Counted from the first letter of the stretch, positions 11,816 through 22,803 are shown. The stretch: 64,000 nt of DNA from Ariolimax columbianus (GCA_036924085.1 JAVGWX010000005.1:92883764-92947763); one strand, 5' to 3'. Made by a program: numbers and translations. Notes: generated by a model from the letters alone, not told the origin.

Positions 11816-12850
11816 AAAATCACATCAGAGATTATTAACAGTTACATAACTTTTTAGGATAGAAGATCGTCTGTGCGAGACATCAAGGAAAACAAGGCCA
11901 CTGCCACATTGTGAATATGCTGAAAAAAGCGAATAACTTATTCTTAGATCATTGGTCAATGACTTGCAAAGTGGTCAGTAAACATCGAACCAGATGAAGC
12001 CTTTAAGGCAGTAGCAAACTCCTTCCACTTCAATTGTTCCTCGGACCATTAGTGCCTCATCTTTGGTTCATGACTTCTATTTCGTCCTCTGGGCTTCTTC
12101 GTCAAGTTTTCTTAGGTTGGCCTCTCTGTCGTCTTCGCTCTGGGGTTCATGCCATATGGGGGAGTGGAAAGGGGGGGGGGGTGTCCGGAAGTTATGGTAC
12201 CAGGCACGTGAGACCGACCGAATGAAAGATGGACACGCAACATCAAAGATATTCGGAAGATGACGATGCTGGAGATATGGCTAAAGATGGAGAGACTTAC
12301 AGAGCGGATATGGTAATTACCACCTTCTGCACAGCACATACTACATAATGTAGTGGGAAAAAAATAGAAGAAGAGATGGAGAAAGGACAATTGATAATGA
12401 CGAATATGTTTCCATTGCTTAGGAAATACTGGTCCTTGCAGTTGCTCCTCACCGTTGCCTACTTTGTTTTGTTTTGGGGGTTATATTTTTGTGTTTGTTT
12501 TTTGTTTTGTTCCCAGCCTCATATTTCTTATACCTTGCCAATCCTAGAAACGTTATCCGCATACCGCTCTTAAACGAGCTGGGCTGGCGCAGTGAAACGA
12601 CCTGCTGTCTGTAAAACAGGTTCATGTTTTCAGATCGCGCCGTGTCAGCCGAGGTCACGCACATGTAGGTCAACCGTCCAGGCATTGACGGGCCAACGGG
12701 AGAAAGTCCTGTGGGATTATATGGGCCAATGGTAGGTTACGTCGGAACACTCTCCGGGGTAGGTTTATTGACCTATTCCTGAATTTGACTAGGGTCAAGG
12801 GACAAACTGGACGAGTTCATAGTTATTGGCAGCTTCCAGGAGCGCCTTTT
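11816..12850. other. No gene seen
   Basis: Unique-looking sequence with an 11-G run at 12,171-12,181. Overlapping frames of 60-90 codons on both strands have no recognisable domain. Confidence 0.4.
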
Positions 12851-12879
12851 CTTTGCTGGACTTTACGGCGTGCAAATGT

Positions 12880-13790
12880 ATCAATGCAGCAAATAACAAA
12901 GTGTTCTGTCTTCCATTATTCGTGAATACATAGAGCAGTCCTTCTTTGTACGGGTTCAGCCGTCAACCTGAGTATATCTAAAGAAAGTAATGGTTAGCCT
13001 GCAGTTATTCGCATCTCGATATTGTTTTTCCCTATAAATCCTACTCTCCGTCTTGATAATCATGTTCTTGTAGTCTTCAGCCTCAAATATATATGTTTTA
13101 AAAAAACGCTTCTTGTTACATACTTTTATGTTATCATCCGTGAATAGTATGAAGAGAAATGACGATATCATGTCGCCCTGTCTTATACCACTGGTAGTCT
13201 TGAACTCCTCTGACATTAGCTTTTCTGTACGTGTTGTTTCTGCAGGTCGTTTTAAAAAAAAAAACTATGTGTAGCGCAGATCGGCGGCTGAAGTGTTCTG
13301 TTCTGTTCAGGCACTCCTATTTCCTGCTCCAGAAAACGTAATCCAATGTTGTTTTTTTCCAGCTCCAAGAAACAGGTGAATTTCATGATTATGCTCAAGA
13401 ATATTTTCTCTGAGTTGCCCGAGTGTGAAGATCAGGTGTTGAGAACTTTTATTTGCTCTGAAAAAGCACTGTGATTCGCTGATCTGGGGCTTAGTTTCTG
13501 TTCCAGCATCCTAGAGTAGACTTTGCCAAAGACAGTCAGGAGTGATATGCCTCTTTGATGTTCGCACTGTCGGTTCTCACCTGTTTTTGAAAATTAGTAT
13601 AATATTTATGTATAGTGACGTCATGTTGGCAGGAAAATCTTCCGGAATAACAGCTCACCTGCAGTTGCTATGTGTTTTACCATTTCTGGTGTTATTATGT
13701 CCAGCTGTTCTCAAACCTTTATTGTCTCCAGTGCAGTCTTCAAATCTCCCATTGTGATGTGTTTTTTTCTGTTGTAAGGAAAGAGCTATC
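12880..13790 (-). pseudogene. LINE reverse transcriptase remnant (minus strand)
   Basis: On the minus strand the order of RT motifs is preserved across frameshifts. ITMGDLKTALETIK with ITPEMVK lies near 13,770-13,690 (finger region). RGISLLTVFGKVYSRMLEQK lies near 13,560-13,495. A weak LELEK patch occurs where motif A should be (about 13,360). TSGIRQGDMISSFLFILFTD lies near 13,200-13,140 (motif B). Motif C (F/YADD) is not found downstream. A poly-A/T slip at 13,251-13,262 is one frameshift. It is non-functional. The family is a LINE with the usual RT order; the clade is not resolved. Confidence 0.72.
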
Positions 13791-13794
13791 ATGT

Positions 13795-14640
13795 ACTCAA
13801 TGAGGCACTGGGAGATGAGAACAGTTTATAAATCAGAGCTGGCGTTTGCTGATGATGTGAACCTGATTACTAAATCAGAGGCACATCTCCAGACCAACCT
13901 TTAAATCTGGAAGAGGAATTAGGCAAAAGAAGGATGCCCATTAGCATTTCAAAGACAGAAACCGTAGTGGTCTAGAGAGAGCCGAAAAGACACATTTGTC
14001 TGGGTGAACAGCCTCCGGAGCAAGTCAGGCAGGTCAAATACCTTGGAGCTGTAATAAGCCAAAATAAGGTATTAGATGAGTTGGTTACGGGAATGGCGGC
14101 AACTGTTACACTTTCTCATTTCATAAACAGAGGATTTCTCAACAAAAGTTAAATAAGAAGACAACTAAGATGGCTGCATACCTCTTCGCATGTGCACCTG
14201 TTATGACTTGCGGATGTGAGTTATAGGCAATGATAAGATTCAAGATGAGTCAGGTCCAAACACCAGTAATGAGATATCTAAGGAAGGTAGTCTTAAGTAG
14301 CGAGAAAAGACAAGGGATGCAACCAGACAATACCTTGAAGCCAATCCCTTTCAGACACGAGTAGAACAAGTTCAGCTTCAATGGTTTGGCAATGTCTGCA
14401 TAATAAAAAAAGATCGGCTACCATTGAAGTTATGGGCAACAAGAACCAAGAATCCAGACCACAAGGACGACCCAAAGTCGACTTTGATGACAACATACGA
14501 CAGTCTATAGTAGACAGTGAGCTAGACTTGAGCAAGGCCAAGAGGAAGGCAGCGGGTAGAATGGTTTCTCGCTCTTTCTTACAAACCTCTACGCCCCTGG
14601 GTAAAAGGGGAGCGACTAAGTAAGTCAGTAAAATAAAGTT
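13795..14640 (+). pseudogene. LINE RT 3' half and C-terminal tail (plus strand)
   Basis: The plus strand begins abruptly at the catalytic motif C: ELAFADDVNLITKSEAHLQT at about 13,838-13,897. It continues with a VKYLGAVIS patch (14,035-14,055), a QLQWFGNVC-like patch, and an SRPQGRPKVDFDDNIRQSIV segment (14,455-14,515). The end is a T-P-L-GKRGATK ending at 14,620 with a short (TAAG) tail. All are standard for the post-RT part of a LINE. Several stops and frameshifts break it. The 80-codon open frame 14,381-14,623 is its intact tail piece. It starts where the minus-strand RT remnant stops, so the two are head to head. Confidence 0.75.
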
Positions 14641-14895
14641 ATTGGTCAGCCAGAGTTTATTTGTAACTTCTTTCTACGCTTTCGTACATTGTCCTGAATA
14701 GATCCAAAGAAATGAGTGGCCAATCTAAGGGTATTTATATTTTCAGAATGTCTGTCTTTCTGTCTTTTCATTAAACGCTTTCATTCACAAAACATGAATA
14801 TATCCAAAAAAGTATCAGTCAGTTTGAAGTTATTGCTATCTCCTTAGATGGTTCTACTGTTGAGGGTTTATGATCTGCAAGATAGAATGTTAATG
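14641..14895. other. No gene seen
   Basis: AT-rich spacer without repeat or domain. Confidence 0.4.
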
Positions 14896-14898
14896 GTT

Positions 14899-15062
14899 TG
14901 GTGAGTTGTGTACTAGTGAATTGATGAGTTGTATGCTAGTGAATTGGTTAGTTGTATGCTAGTGAATTGGTGAGCTATGTGCTTGTGAATTGGTGAGTTG
15001 TATGCTAGTGAATTGGTTAGTTCTGTGCTAGTGAATTGGTTAGTTGTGTGCTAGTGATTAAT
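14899..15062. repeat. 23-bp minisatellite, 7 copies
   Basis: Unit 'gttgtatgctagtgaattgg' plus three bases, repeated seven times with few changes. It shares its length but not its sequence with the array at 6,415. Confidence 0.88.
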
Positions 15063-15399
15063 GAGTAAGTTCGTGAGATGGAGACTAGTCGACCAACTGT
15101 CTCTGAATGACTGAAAGAAACAATTTAATGAATAGCTTTAAACCTATGTTATAGTTTGTGTGGATATATTTGGTACTCTAGAGAAGTCTATGGACATCTT
15201 TGGTAGTCTTCTTATGCTTATAGACATCGTTGATAGTCTGCGGAAGTCCATATAGATCTCATCACTTGGTATTTCCATTAAATCATATGGACCGCTTTTC
15301 CAGTCTAGTGAAACTATTGATCTTTGCTCATAATCTTATAAAATCTATGACATAGCACATCAAGAATAAGAATTAAAAACAGTGTTTCTGAAGTATAGC

Positions 15400-15550
15400 T
15401 GTCCCGATCTTTATTGGGCTCTCGTGTGTTATCGAGGCCTGAAAGAAGAACACAGAATATTAATACTGTAACCTACCAAGCACGTGGTAAGAGGTGAGTA
15501 AGGTGGATAAAGCACAAGACCAGCTTCTCCACCCTGGCAAAGTCTGTAAG
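15400..15550. repeat. Unnamed interspersed repeat (family Y), copy 1
   Basis: Contains 'aacacagaatattaatactg' followed by 'taacctaccaagcacg', 'taaga' and 'gagtaaggt'. The same order appears at 39,775-39,870 ('atactgtaacttacaaggca') and 49,665-49,715 ('cactgtaacctactaaggat'). No coding content. Confidence 0.4.
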
Positions 15551-16015
15551 TCACAATAAACATATATCTCTTCACCTTATTTGATAAGGCGTGTCATAAA
15601 GTCAAGTCAGATTGATAATGGTAACAGTCACGTGATCTGGTAAACCCCCTTTTGTTTGTAATTCGCATTCAAAAGTAATGGGTATAATAAATATGAGGCA
15701 GAAAATAACGATGCAGCTATTCGAAAGTGTTTCATGTTTATGGGGTCCATAAAGTCTATCAGAGGATCCCTTGAGGGATCTTAGCCCTCATTTTAAGAAG
15801 CCTTTACCTAATCTAAAGTATTCACGCTTCTCCTTTACTTAAGATTTAAAAGTCTGTATTTATGTGCTCGCGTACGTGTTTTCTTCTGCTAGACGCTTTC
15901 ATTAACATAAATTTAGTTCTTCCAATGTCGCTCTCTCTCCTGGAAACAATTTCATCAAATGGCACTTGATACTATGAAGAGGAGGGAAAAAACATAATTA
16001 CAACAAAAATTACAT
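15551..16015. other. No gene seen
   Basis: Unique sequence. Short dyads such as gaggatcccttgagggatc near 15,762-15,780 are the only structure noted. Confidence 0.4.
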
Positions 16016-16018
16016 AAG

Positions 16019-16206
16019 ATATGCAGGTTTTTGTTGTACCAGACATAACTCTAAACTACATACAGAGATGCAGGTTTTTGTTGTACCAGACATAACTCTA
16101 GACTACGTACAGAGATGGAGGTATTTGTTGTACCAGACATAACTCTAGATTACGTACAGAGATGCAGGTTTTTGTTGTTCCAGACATAACTCTAGACTAC
16201 GTACAA
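16019..16206. repeat. 47-bp minisatellite, 4 copies
   Basis: The unit contains 'gatgcaggtttttgttgtac' then 'cagacataactctagacta'. The four copies are nearly identical. Confidence 0.92.
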
Positions 16207-16284
16207 AATGTTTTAGCAGTGTGCTACACCTTTGTTATGTTCTGCCGCTGGTTACCTGTAGCTATGTCGCATTTAGCACGTAGG

Positions 16285-16740
16285 TTGTCGTTCTAGTCCA
16301 GTGATTACCCAAACTCAGATTTGTCGTTCTAGTCCAGTGATTACATAAACTCAGATTTGTCGTTCTAGTCCAGTGATTACATAAACTCAGATTTGTCGTT
16401 CTAGTCCAGTGATTACATAAACTCAGATTTGTCGTTCTAGTCCAGTGATTACATAAACTCAGATTTGTCGTTCTAGTCCAGTGATTACATAAACTCAGAT
16501 TTGTCGTTTTAGTCCAGTGATTACATAAACTCAGATTTGTCGTTCTAGTCCAGTGATTACTCAAACTAAAATCTACAGTTCTAGTCTAGTGATTTCCCAA
16601 ACTGAAGTCTCCTGTTCTAGTCCAGTGATTACCCAAACTGAAGTCTGCCGTTCTAGTCCAATGATTACCCAAACTAAAGTTTGTTGTTATAGTCCAGTGA
16701 TTGCCAAACTAAAGTCTGCCGTTCTAGTTCAGCGATTTCA
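16285..16740. repeat. 36-bp minisatellite, ~12 copies
   Basis: The 36-bp unit contains 'ttctagtccagtgattacat' and 'aaactcagatttgtcg'. Because 36 is 12 codons, a 100-codon frame stays open on the minus strand (repeat NHWTRTTNLSLC) and a 105-codon frame on the plus. The right part (16,560-16,735) carries variant copies with 'actgaagtctgccg'. I regard both frames as by-products of the repeat. Confidence 0.92.
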
Positions 16741-17090
16741 GAATAATAAAATAAAATGGTTAGCAATTGTTGGACTTGTAATAATGAATGCTACAATATT
16801 AGTTGAACTTTCTGTCGCTTCAATTGTTGAAGCAAAGATCCAACACTGCATTTTGATTTACTCAAATTAGCTTTCAGTAAAGCCTGATTCCAGTCATTTG
16901 TAATGCTGATTCATAGTAATGGATTTTACATTGTGAGGTTGCCATCCTTTTACAAAACATCATTTGGTAGTCACTAACGACATGCAAGAACGGAAACAGC
17001 CGTTTTATTATGTAGCTCCAAGAGCCACTCGAGTGATAACAATATTATTGAGCATATTGTAGAAGAAATCGTTTGTTTTGTTGGTATAAA
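16741..17090. other. No gene seen
   Basis: AT-rich unique sequence. Confidence 0.4.
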
Positions 17091-17094
17091 TGAT

Positions 17095-17645
17095 AGAAAA
17101 TACGACAACGTTGTTGGTTAAATATTAAGAAATATGTGAACATTGTATGATATATAGTAAGATATATGTCTACATTTTATTGTATAGTATAGGAAATATG
17201 TCCTAAATGTTATGGTATGTAATAGGAAATACGTGAACATTGTATAGTATGTAATAGAAAATATGTGAACATTTTATGGTATGTAATAGGAAATATGTGA
17301 ACATTTTATAACATATAATAAGAGATATGTCTACATTGTATTGTATAGTAAAGGAAATATGTCCTACATTTTCTGGTGTATTTTAGGATATGGGTTAAAA
17401 TCATTGGTTATATAATAGGAAATATGTGAACATTTTATGGTATGTAATATGAAATATGTTAACATCTTATGCTATATTATAGGAAGTATGGCAATATATT
17501 ATGGTATATAATAGGAAATATGTCAATATGTTATGGTATATAATAGGAAGTATGTCAATATGGTATGGTATGTAATAGAAAATATGTCAATAGGTTATGG
17601 TATGTAATAGGAAATATGTGAACGTTGTTGGGTATGTGATAGAAA
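17095..17645. repeat. ~32-bp AT-rich minisatellite, ~17 copies
   Basis: The unit contains 'aggaaatatgtgaacatttt' then 'atggtatgtaat'. Copies differ by a few bases and short indels. Confidence 0.88.
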
Positions 17646-17677
17646 AAACATTTATAGTTGTAAAGAATTTATAAAGA

Positions 17678-17689
17678 CAAATGCCATTT
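17678..17689. repeat. Target-site duplication (left), 12 bp
   Basis: CAAATGCCATTT here is repeated exactly at 18,054-18,065 and brackets the SINE-like element. Confidence 0.9.
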
Positions 17690-18053
17690 CTTCTTCTTCT
17701 TCTTCTTCTTCGTTCATTCTCAATCTCCCACTACCAAACCCTGAAAGAGTAAGTAGCAGAATGTAATCCAGAAAACGGAATGCGCTGTATTGTAGTTTAC
17801 AGCTTGGCTGCGATATTTGCACCTTTCGGTCCAACACATCCGACTTCAGCAAGCATTTTTTTAGTTCCGGGTTAGCATTCCCTCTTCGATCCCTTCTCCT
17901 TAGCCAGTCTGCCCTGTTGCAGCCTGTTATCCAGCATCACCGCATGGAGGTGTAGAAGGGTCTTGGCAGCTATGGTTCGCTGGCCCTGACGCTAGCAGTC
18001 GGCTATGGGTCGATGACCACTGCAGCTCATGTGCTGCTCAGCATCTTTATCCC
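17690..18053 (-). mobile_element. 365-bp SINE-like retroposon with (GAA)n tail, copy 2
   Basis: A 364-bp insert bounded by perfect 12-bp duplications. On the minus strand it begins GGGGATAAAGATGCTGAGCA and ends GAACGAAGAAGAAGAAG. It is collinear over its full length with the copy at 31,969-32,338 and with the truncated copy at 41,168-41,337. There is no protein domain; the 66-codon minus-strand frame (17,652-17,852) is incidental. Length, simple-repeat 3' tail and target duplications fit a SINE moved by LINE machinery. I see no convincing tRNA-type A/B boxes in the head, so its origin is open. It could also be the 3' end of an unseen LINE, but the shared 5' end of two copies argues against that. 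Confidence 0.85.
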
Positions 18054-18065
18054 CAAATGCCATTT
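18054..18065. repeat. Target-site duplication (right), 12 bp
   Basis: Exact copy of 17,678-17,689; flanking bases beyond it differ. Confidence 0.9.
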
Positions 18066-18099
18066 GAAAGAGATATTTAAAACGTCAACATTGTTGAGC

Positions 18100-18312
18100 A
18101 CATATTAGAGAATTACGTCACAATTGGTGTACTTATCACAGGAAATACGTCACAATCGGTGTAACTAGCATAGGAAACACGTCATAATTGGTGTACTTAT
18201 CACAGGAAATACGTCACAATCGGTGTAACTAGCATAGGAAACACGTCATAATTGGTGTACTTAGCATAGGAAATACTTCACAAATGGTGTCCTTTTCATA
18301 GCAAATACGTCA
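18100..18312. repeat. 31-bp minisatellite, ~7 copies
   Basis: The unit contains 'cataggaaacacgtcataat' then 'tggtgtactta'. Alternating copies ('cacaggaaatacgtcacaat') give a 62-bp dimer. Confidence 0.85.
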
Positions 18313-18424
18313 TCATCGATGGATATGAATTATAATTAAAACGAATTACAAAAGCGTCTTTGTTCGAAACGAAATGGAACGTTCGTCAATATTACTTGGC
18401 AGAAACATAAATAAATTATGGCTG

Positions 18425-18542
18425 AAGAGCATTTATGTAAATATACATATATAAAACAAAACGAAGAGCATTTATGTGAACATACATATATAAAACAGAA
18501 CGAAGAGCATTTATGTGAACATACATATATAAAACAGAACGC
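18425..18542. repeat. 39-bp minisatellite, 3 copies
   Basis: The unit contains 'gaagagcatttatgtgaaca' and 'tacatatataaaacagaac'. It keeps a minus-strand frame open (18,416-18,757) that has no recognisable domain outside the repeat. Confidence 0.88.
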
Positions 18543-19688
18543 GGAACACCTATGAGAGATAAATCACGAACTCTGGTTTGTAGGCACAAATAAGACTTGA
18601 CTATTTCCTTATAGTTGGTCTTGGCTGTAACGGTCGTTTTCTGCCTAATCTTAATAAGGACCATGTTCTTTAGTTCCGTCCACAACACTCTCGTTGCCTT
18701 CATGTCATCTACATAGTTTTCGCCATGCAGTTTACTATACCAAGGGTGATCAACCATTAAGAGTTGCTGGCCTTTAGAACCATTTTCTCATTTTGAATGA
18801 GGAAAAAAAATATGTGTGTGCTTTACTTGTAGATTTGTATAATGTGTTTGAACTAATAATCACTCCATGTCAGATCATCTTGCCAATAATCAACTTGCTT
18901 GGTAATACACACAAACGTACAAGCACTTAAAAGCAAGGGGACGTAGGCAAGTCATCTTAATATTTGCTTTTGAACTGAATGTGTCATTTTAAGGTGATTT
19001 ATTTACTTCCCTTATAGACTAAAGCGTGTGTATTTGTGTAGACAGATTATAGTAACATCTGCAGTAAATCTCATTCAGTAATTCTTGTCCCATCTTCACT
19101 CCATCTGGAGCATAGAAGTACCACTGCAATTTGTCTCCTTTGATAAACCAGCATCAAAACACTTTGCGTTATTTTTCAGTAGTGGTTTCTGTTGCGATTT
19201 GTTTTTTCGATGAAGTCACTAGCCACATTACCAATTCTTGCGACAACCCTGGTAGTGCAGTGATCCTATTATCTGTTCACCCTCGTCAGAGGCCGATGTG
19301 ACCATTAAGGGAAGTATTCAGCACGCATTTCCAATATTTACGAAATCCTGACTTGAAATCTCTGAAGTATTTTTCTGCTGGAAATGTTCTTTCTCTAAAG
19401 TGGTTAAATTAAATAGATGAGTCGAAATATGGCACATGGGCCGCATGTTGGAGTATTCTACTTTCTCCAAACTAAACGCGTTCTGCTACAACAACTACGA
19501 CTCGCGAGGCCCTTCCACATAATCTGCTGCTTACAGACATATGTTGACTAAATCTGGTTTTTCTGCATCACAATTAATATAAAAGGTGAAATAAAAATTG
19601 TCAAGTTCTATCATTATTTATCTAGTACAAACTGTAGTTCCCTGCCGTACAATTTACTCAATTAAATTAAAACAATAAACAAAACATT
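18543..19688. other. No gene seen
   Basis: 1.1 kb of unique AT-rich sequence with no sustained frame, repeat or SINE head that I can support. Confidence 0.4.

Positions 19689-19753
<65 letters not shown>
19689..19753. repeat. (TA)n microsatellite at the LINE 3' end
   Basis: About 32 TA units with one 'ca' interruption near the left end. It directly abuts the (GAA)n tail of the LINE. Confidence 0.95.
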
Positions 19754-19755
<2 letters not shown>

Positions 19756-19777
19756 TCTTCTTCTTCTGCGTACACAG

Positions 19778-21370
19778 TCAGACAGTAACCATTATTTTTT
19801 CGAAAAAAGCGGCGGTCATCCTGAGGCTCTCGCCACTGCCATAGAGCTTGTCTTGCAGTTCCACTGGTAATGGCCACATCTGCTCTCTCTGATCCTCGTA
19901 TGTCGGGCAGTTCTGCAGCAGATGTTCAGTGGTCATTTTACCAGTACCGCACGGGCATTCGTCGGTACACCCTATCTTCAATTTGTTGAATAGGTGGTAC
20001 CTCAGTCTGTTGTGGCCAGTGCGAAGTCTGAAGACAACGACCTGCTCTCTTCGGTTCAACTGGTAATAGGCATCGTTTTTGGTGTAACCAGTATGTTCGG
20101 TTTCCCATTTGGTCATGTATCTGGCTTTGATAAGCCGTTTTGACTCTTCGTACGTCATAGTGGTATCTGTTTGTGGTAGTCTTGCACCTTCTTTTGCCAG
20201 TCTGTCTGCCTCCTCGTTGCCTTGGATGTTGCAGTGTGATGGGACCCACTGTACCACTACCCTTTTTGGTGCGGACTGCTGGCACAGTTTGCAGAGTGCT
20301 GCTCTTAGGTCATTTAGCTCAGTGTTTTTCTGGCTTTTTAGCGCTGTGACTACTTCGAGAGCATCTGTCAGCAGAACTATATGGCTCTCATTTTCACTGT
20401 GTGTCACCATTTCTTCCACTGCCGCCCTCAGTGCCTCTGCCTCCGCTCTGAAATTGCTTGTGTACTTACCAGTAGCGAATGACAGTGTTATTTGTCTGCC
20501 ATTTGGTAGGTTCAGGAATGCTCCTGCCCCTCCGTTCTGTGTAGTGTTTGTTACAGAACCGTCGGTGTATGCATGGGTCCAGTCCATGCTTGGGTAGCTT
20601 TTCGTTATGAAGCTTAGGGTAGTGTCTCTCCTTTCTTTTTCAGTCTGGCAGTTTTTGTTTGCAATACCTGGTATATTTTCTACTACCTCTGGAAATATAT
20701 CCTGCCTCCAGGTAGGTTTTCGTACAGTAGTGATGGGTTTTGGTGTTGTTTGTGCGTTTGTGGGATCTTCGTGCATCTTTGCTTTGGCTATTTCTGCAAA
20801 GTTTCTCCGCTTTAGTTTCCCATTTCCCAAATTGTTTAGTCTCTGGTACATTGGATGGTCCGTCAGTCTTCGGAGTTTCTCTGACTGCAGCTGGGCTCTG
20901 CAGTCTCTTCTATCGGTCATGGATTGCAGTTTTGTAATCTTTTCAAGTTCTACAATTGGCGTTGACTTCATGCCACCTGTTATAATTCTCATGGCTTGGT
21001 TTTGAAGTTTGTTAACTTTATCGAAGTTCGCCTTCGCTGCTGTTGTCCATGCCGCAATGCCATACTCGAGAACTGGTCTCACTCTTCCAGTGTACAGTTT
21101 CTTTAGTATGCCTTCGTCTGCTCCCCAGCTTGTGCCAGCAAGTTTCCTCATGATTGCCATTCTTTCTCTGGCTTTCATTCGGTTTCTCTCAATCTGACTT
21201 TTCCATGTCATGCGCCGATCAAATGTGACTCCCAGATAGGTTTGGTTGTCGTTTGGCTGCAGGATTTTGCCATTTAGGCTTAATTTGGTACTTTGGGTTT
21301 TAATGAAAGCGAGAATATTGTGCACGTGGTTTTCTCCTCGTTTATTTTGACCAGCCATGAGTTCGCCCAC
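19778..21370 (-). CDS. LINE polyprotein, C-terminal part: RT thumb, RNase H, CCHC knuckle
   Basis: 530 codons from an internal Met. The real reading joins the frame near residue 24, after the frameshift; the first ~22 residues are an out-of-frame read of the RT thumb. Residues 40-170 are the post-RT region (YLGVTFD; RPVLEYGIAAW). Residues 262-395 form RNase H with D270 in YTDGS, E310/E312 in FRAEAEAL, D336 in LLTDAL, H379 in VPSHC and D389 in NEEAD, so all catalytic acids are present. Residues 472-488 form C-x-C-x8-H-x4-C, a knuckle typical of LINE C-termini. The activity is removal of RNA from the cDNA hybrid during target-primed reverse transcription. It lacks its own start and would need the upstream frame. 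Confidence 0.88.
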   Translation of the reverse strand: MGELMAGQNKRGENHVHNILAFIKTQSTKLSLNGKILQPNDNQTYLGVTFDRRMTWKSQIERNRMKARERMAIMRKLAGTSWGADEGILKKLYTGRVRPVLEYGIAAWTTAAKANFDKVNKLQNQAMRIITGGMKSTPIVELEKITKLQSMTDRRDCRAQLQSEKLRRLTDHPMYQRLNNLGNGKLKRRNFAEIAKAKMHEDPTNAQTTPKPITTVRKPTWRQDIFPEVVENIPGIANKNCQTEKERRDTTLSFITKSYPSMDWTHAYTDGSVTNTTQNGGAGAFLNLPNGRQITLSFATGKYTSNFRAEAEALRAAVEEMVTHSENESHIVLLTDALEVVTALKSQKNTELNDLRAALCKLCQQSAPKRVVVQWVPSHCNIQGNEEADRLAKEGARLPQTDTTMTYEESKRLIKARYMTKWETEHTGYTKNDAYYQLNRREQVVVFRLRTGHNRLRYHLFNKLKIGCTDECPCGTGKMTTEHLLQNCPTYEDQREQMWPLPVELQDKLYGSGESLRMTAAFFEKIMVTV

Positions 21371-22732
21371 TCTTCCAGCGATGTTAGGGCCGTCTGCATC
21401 CGATTTCTTGCTATGGTGAGATTCTTTTCAGAGGTCCACATAGCCAGATCGTCTGCAAACATTGAGCTATGGACTCTTCTCGGTATATTCTCTGTAATAT
21501 CGTTTATATATACCAGGAAGAGTGTGGGTGACAATACTCCCCCTTGGGGTACTCCCTGCTCGAGTGTCACCTTTTTGCTCATCTGCCCTTGTACTTGGAC
21601 TCTGGCCGTTCTTTGTTTGAGGTAGTGGTTGATCCACTTGTACATCTTCCCACAGACATCACTTCTTCTTAGCTTGACTCTAAGTCCGTCCTTCCAGACT
21701 TTGTCAAATGCCTTTTCCAGATCCACCCAAACAGCTACTGTGTGTTTCTGTGCCTGGTAGGCATCTTCTCTCTCCTGGGCTATGAGGATGACCTGGTCCT
21801 CAGTGGATCTGTGCTGTCTAAAGCCGGCTTGCTGTGGAATTAGTATTCGTTTTTCTTCCAGATGCCACATCAGTCTGGTGTTTATCATCCGTTCCATCAG
21901 CTTGCCGACACAGCTCAGTAGGCTGATGGGCCTGTATCCATTTGGATCTGTTTTATCCTTTCCTGTTTTTGGTACTGGTACCAGTATTGCATCTTTCCAT
22001 GCCTGGGGTACAATACCCCTTTTCCAGCTTTGGTTCAGGACTGATAGTAGTTTCCTCTTCGCTGTTTGGCCCAGCCCCATCAGCATTTCGTTTGTTATCC
22101 CGTCTTTTCCGGGAGATTTCCTTTTCTTGAGTGTTCTCATAGCCTCTTCCATTTCGCGCATTGTTAGTTTGGCCATCATGTGCTCTTCGGGAGCCGTATT
22201 TATGTTTTCGTGTCCCTTTAGCTCTTCGCTAATGTCTGTATGCTTATCTGCAGGGACCTCGATGTGGTTTGCTCTGGCATAGTGATCGACAAAGGCGTTT
22301 GCGGCTTTCTTACCAGTGATCAAGTTCTCGCCCTGCTTGATAGTAATTTGTTTATTTGACGGGGTTTCGTCGTTAATGGCTCTGACTAGCTTCCATAGCT
22401 TGTTCCCTTCTTTGTCCAGGTTTAGACTTTCCGTTTTATTTTTCCAGCTTTCTCTTGCTGTTTGCTTGAGAGTGTGTTTGTACTTCGCCGCGGCGGCTTT
22501 GAGGGCGATGTTTGCCTCCATGGATTTTTCTCGTTCTGCCATGTTCCTAGCATTTGTTACTGCATCTTCCACTTTCTGCAACTCATCATTCCAGTAGGGC
22601 TTATAGTTTTTCCTAGCTCCTCTTGGGATGGTTTCAGTGGGGGCTTGCATTATTGCCTTGCTTAGGCTCTCTACCATGGGCTTCATTTTGGTGTTTCGTG
22701 TGTTGATGGTTTCACACAGCCCATCTGTCAGG

Positions 22733-22740
<8 letters not shown>
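21280..22740 (-). CDS. LINE polyprotein, N-terminal part: reverse transcriptase
   Basis: The open frame extends from the (TA)n edge; the first Met is at 22,686 (468 codons). Residues 1-180 are the linker after the missing endonuclease. RT motifs follow: KKRKSPGKDGITNEML (187-202), YRPISLLSCVGKLMERMI (251-268), QAGFRQHRSTEDQ (286-298), motif A VDLEKAFDKVW (321-331, catalytic D322), motif B GVPQGGVLSP (378-387) and motif C FADD (410-413). All three catalytic Asp are intact. The frame runs into a stop at 21,280 after a one-base loss in an A run (T run on plus, 21,298-21,301); beyond it the other frame carries on. It is a reverse transcriptase for target-primed retrotransposition. Confidence 0.9.

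Positions 22741-22803
<63 letters not shown>
22735..22803. repeat. (TA)n microsatellite at the LINE 5' truncation
   Basis: About 34 uninterrupted TA units, joining the truncated LINE on the left to another LINE tail on the right. Confidence 0.95.

Larger units (their letters stand above)
19754..22740 (-). mobile_element. 5'-truncated I-group-like LINE (RT + RNase H) in a (TA)n tract
   Basis: A minus-strand non-LTR retrotransposon about 3.0 kb long. The frame upstream of the RT (ILTDGLCETINTRN...) is open right into the (TA)n tract at 22,735-22,803, and the APE endonuclease and any ORF1 are missing, so it is 5'-truncated. Then come RT, a thumb region, RNase H and a Cys/His knuckle. After the stop the 3' end is about 10 bp of 'tgtacgca' type sequence and a (GAA)4 tail, followed by (TA)n. 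RT plus RNase H in one protein is characteristic of the I group of LINEs (I, Ingi, LOA, R1 relatives); the exact clade needs a tree. One frameshift splits the coding region, so this copy is probably dead but young. Confidence 0.92.

Noticed and set aside
16262..16870. Repeat proteins NHWTRTTNLSLC (minus) and the plus-strand partner
   Set aside because: The 36-bp unit is twelve codons, so open frames are expected without selection.
18416..18757. 113-codon minus-strand frame
   Set aside because: Half is the 39-bp repeat; the rest shows no known domain.
21290..21310. Programmed -1 frameshift site
   Set aside because: The bases do not form an X-XXY-YYZ heptamer in the zero frame; a homopolymer deletion is simpler.
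20109..22665. Plus-strand frames of 60-166 codons opposite the LINE
   Set aside because: Shadows of the minus-strand RT and RNase H coding sequence.
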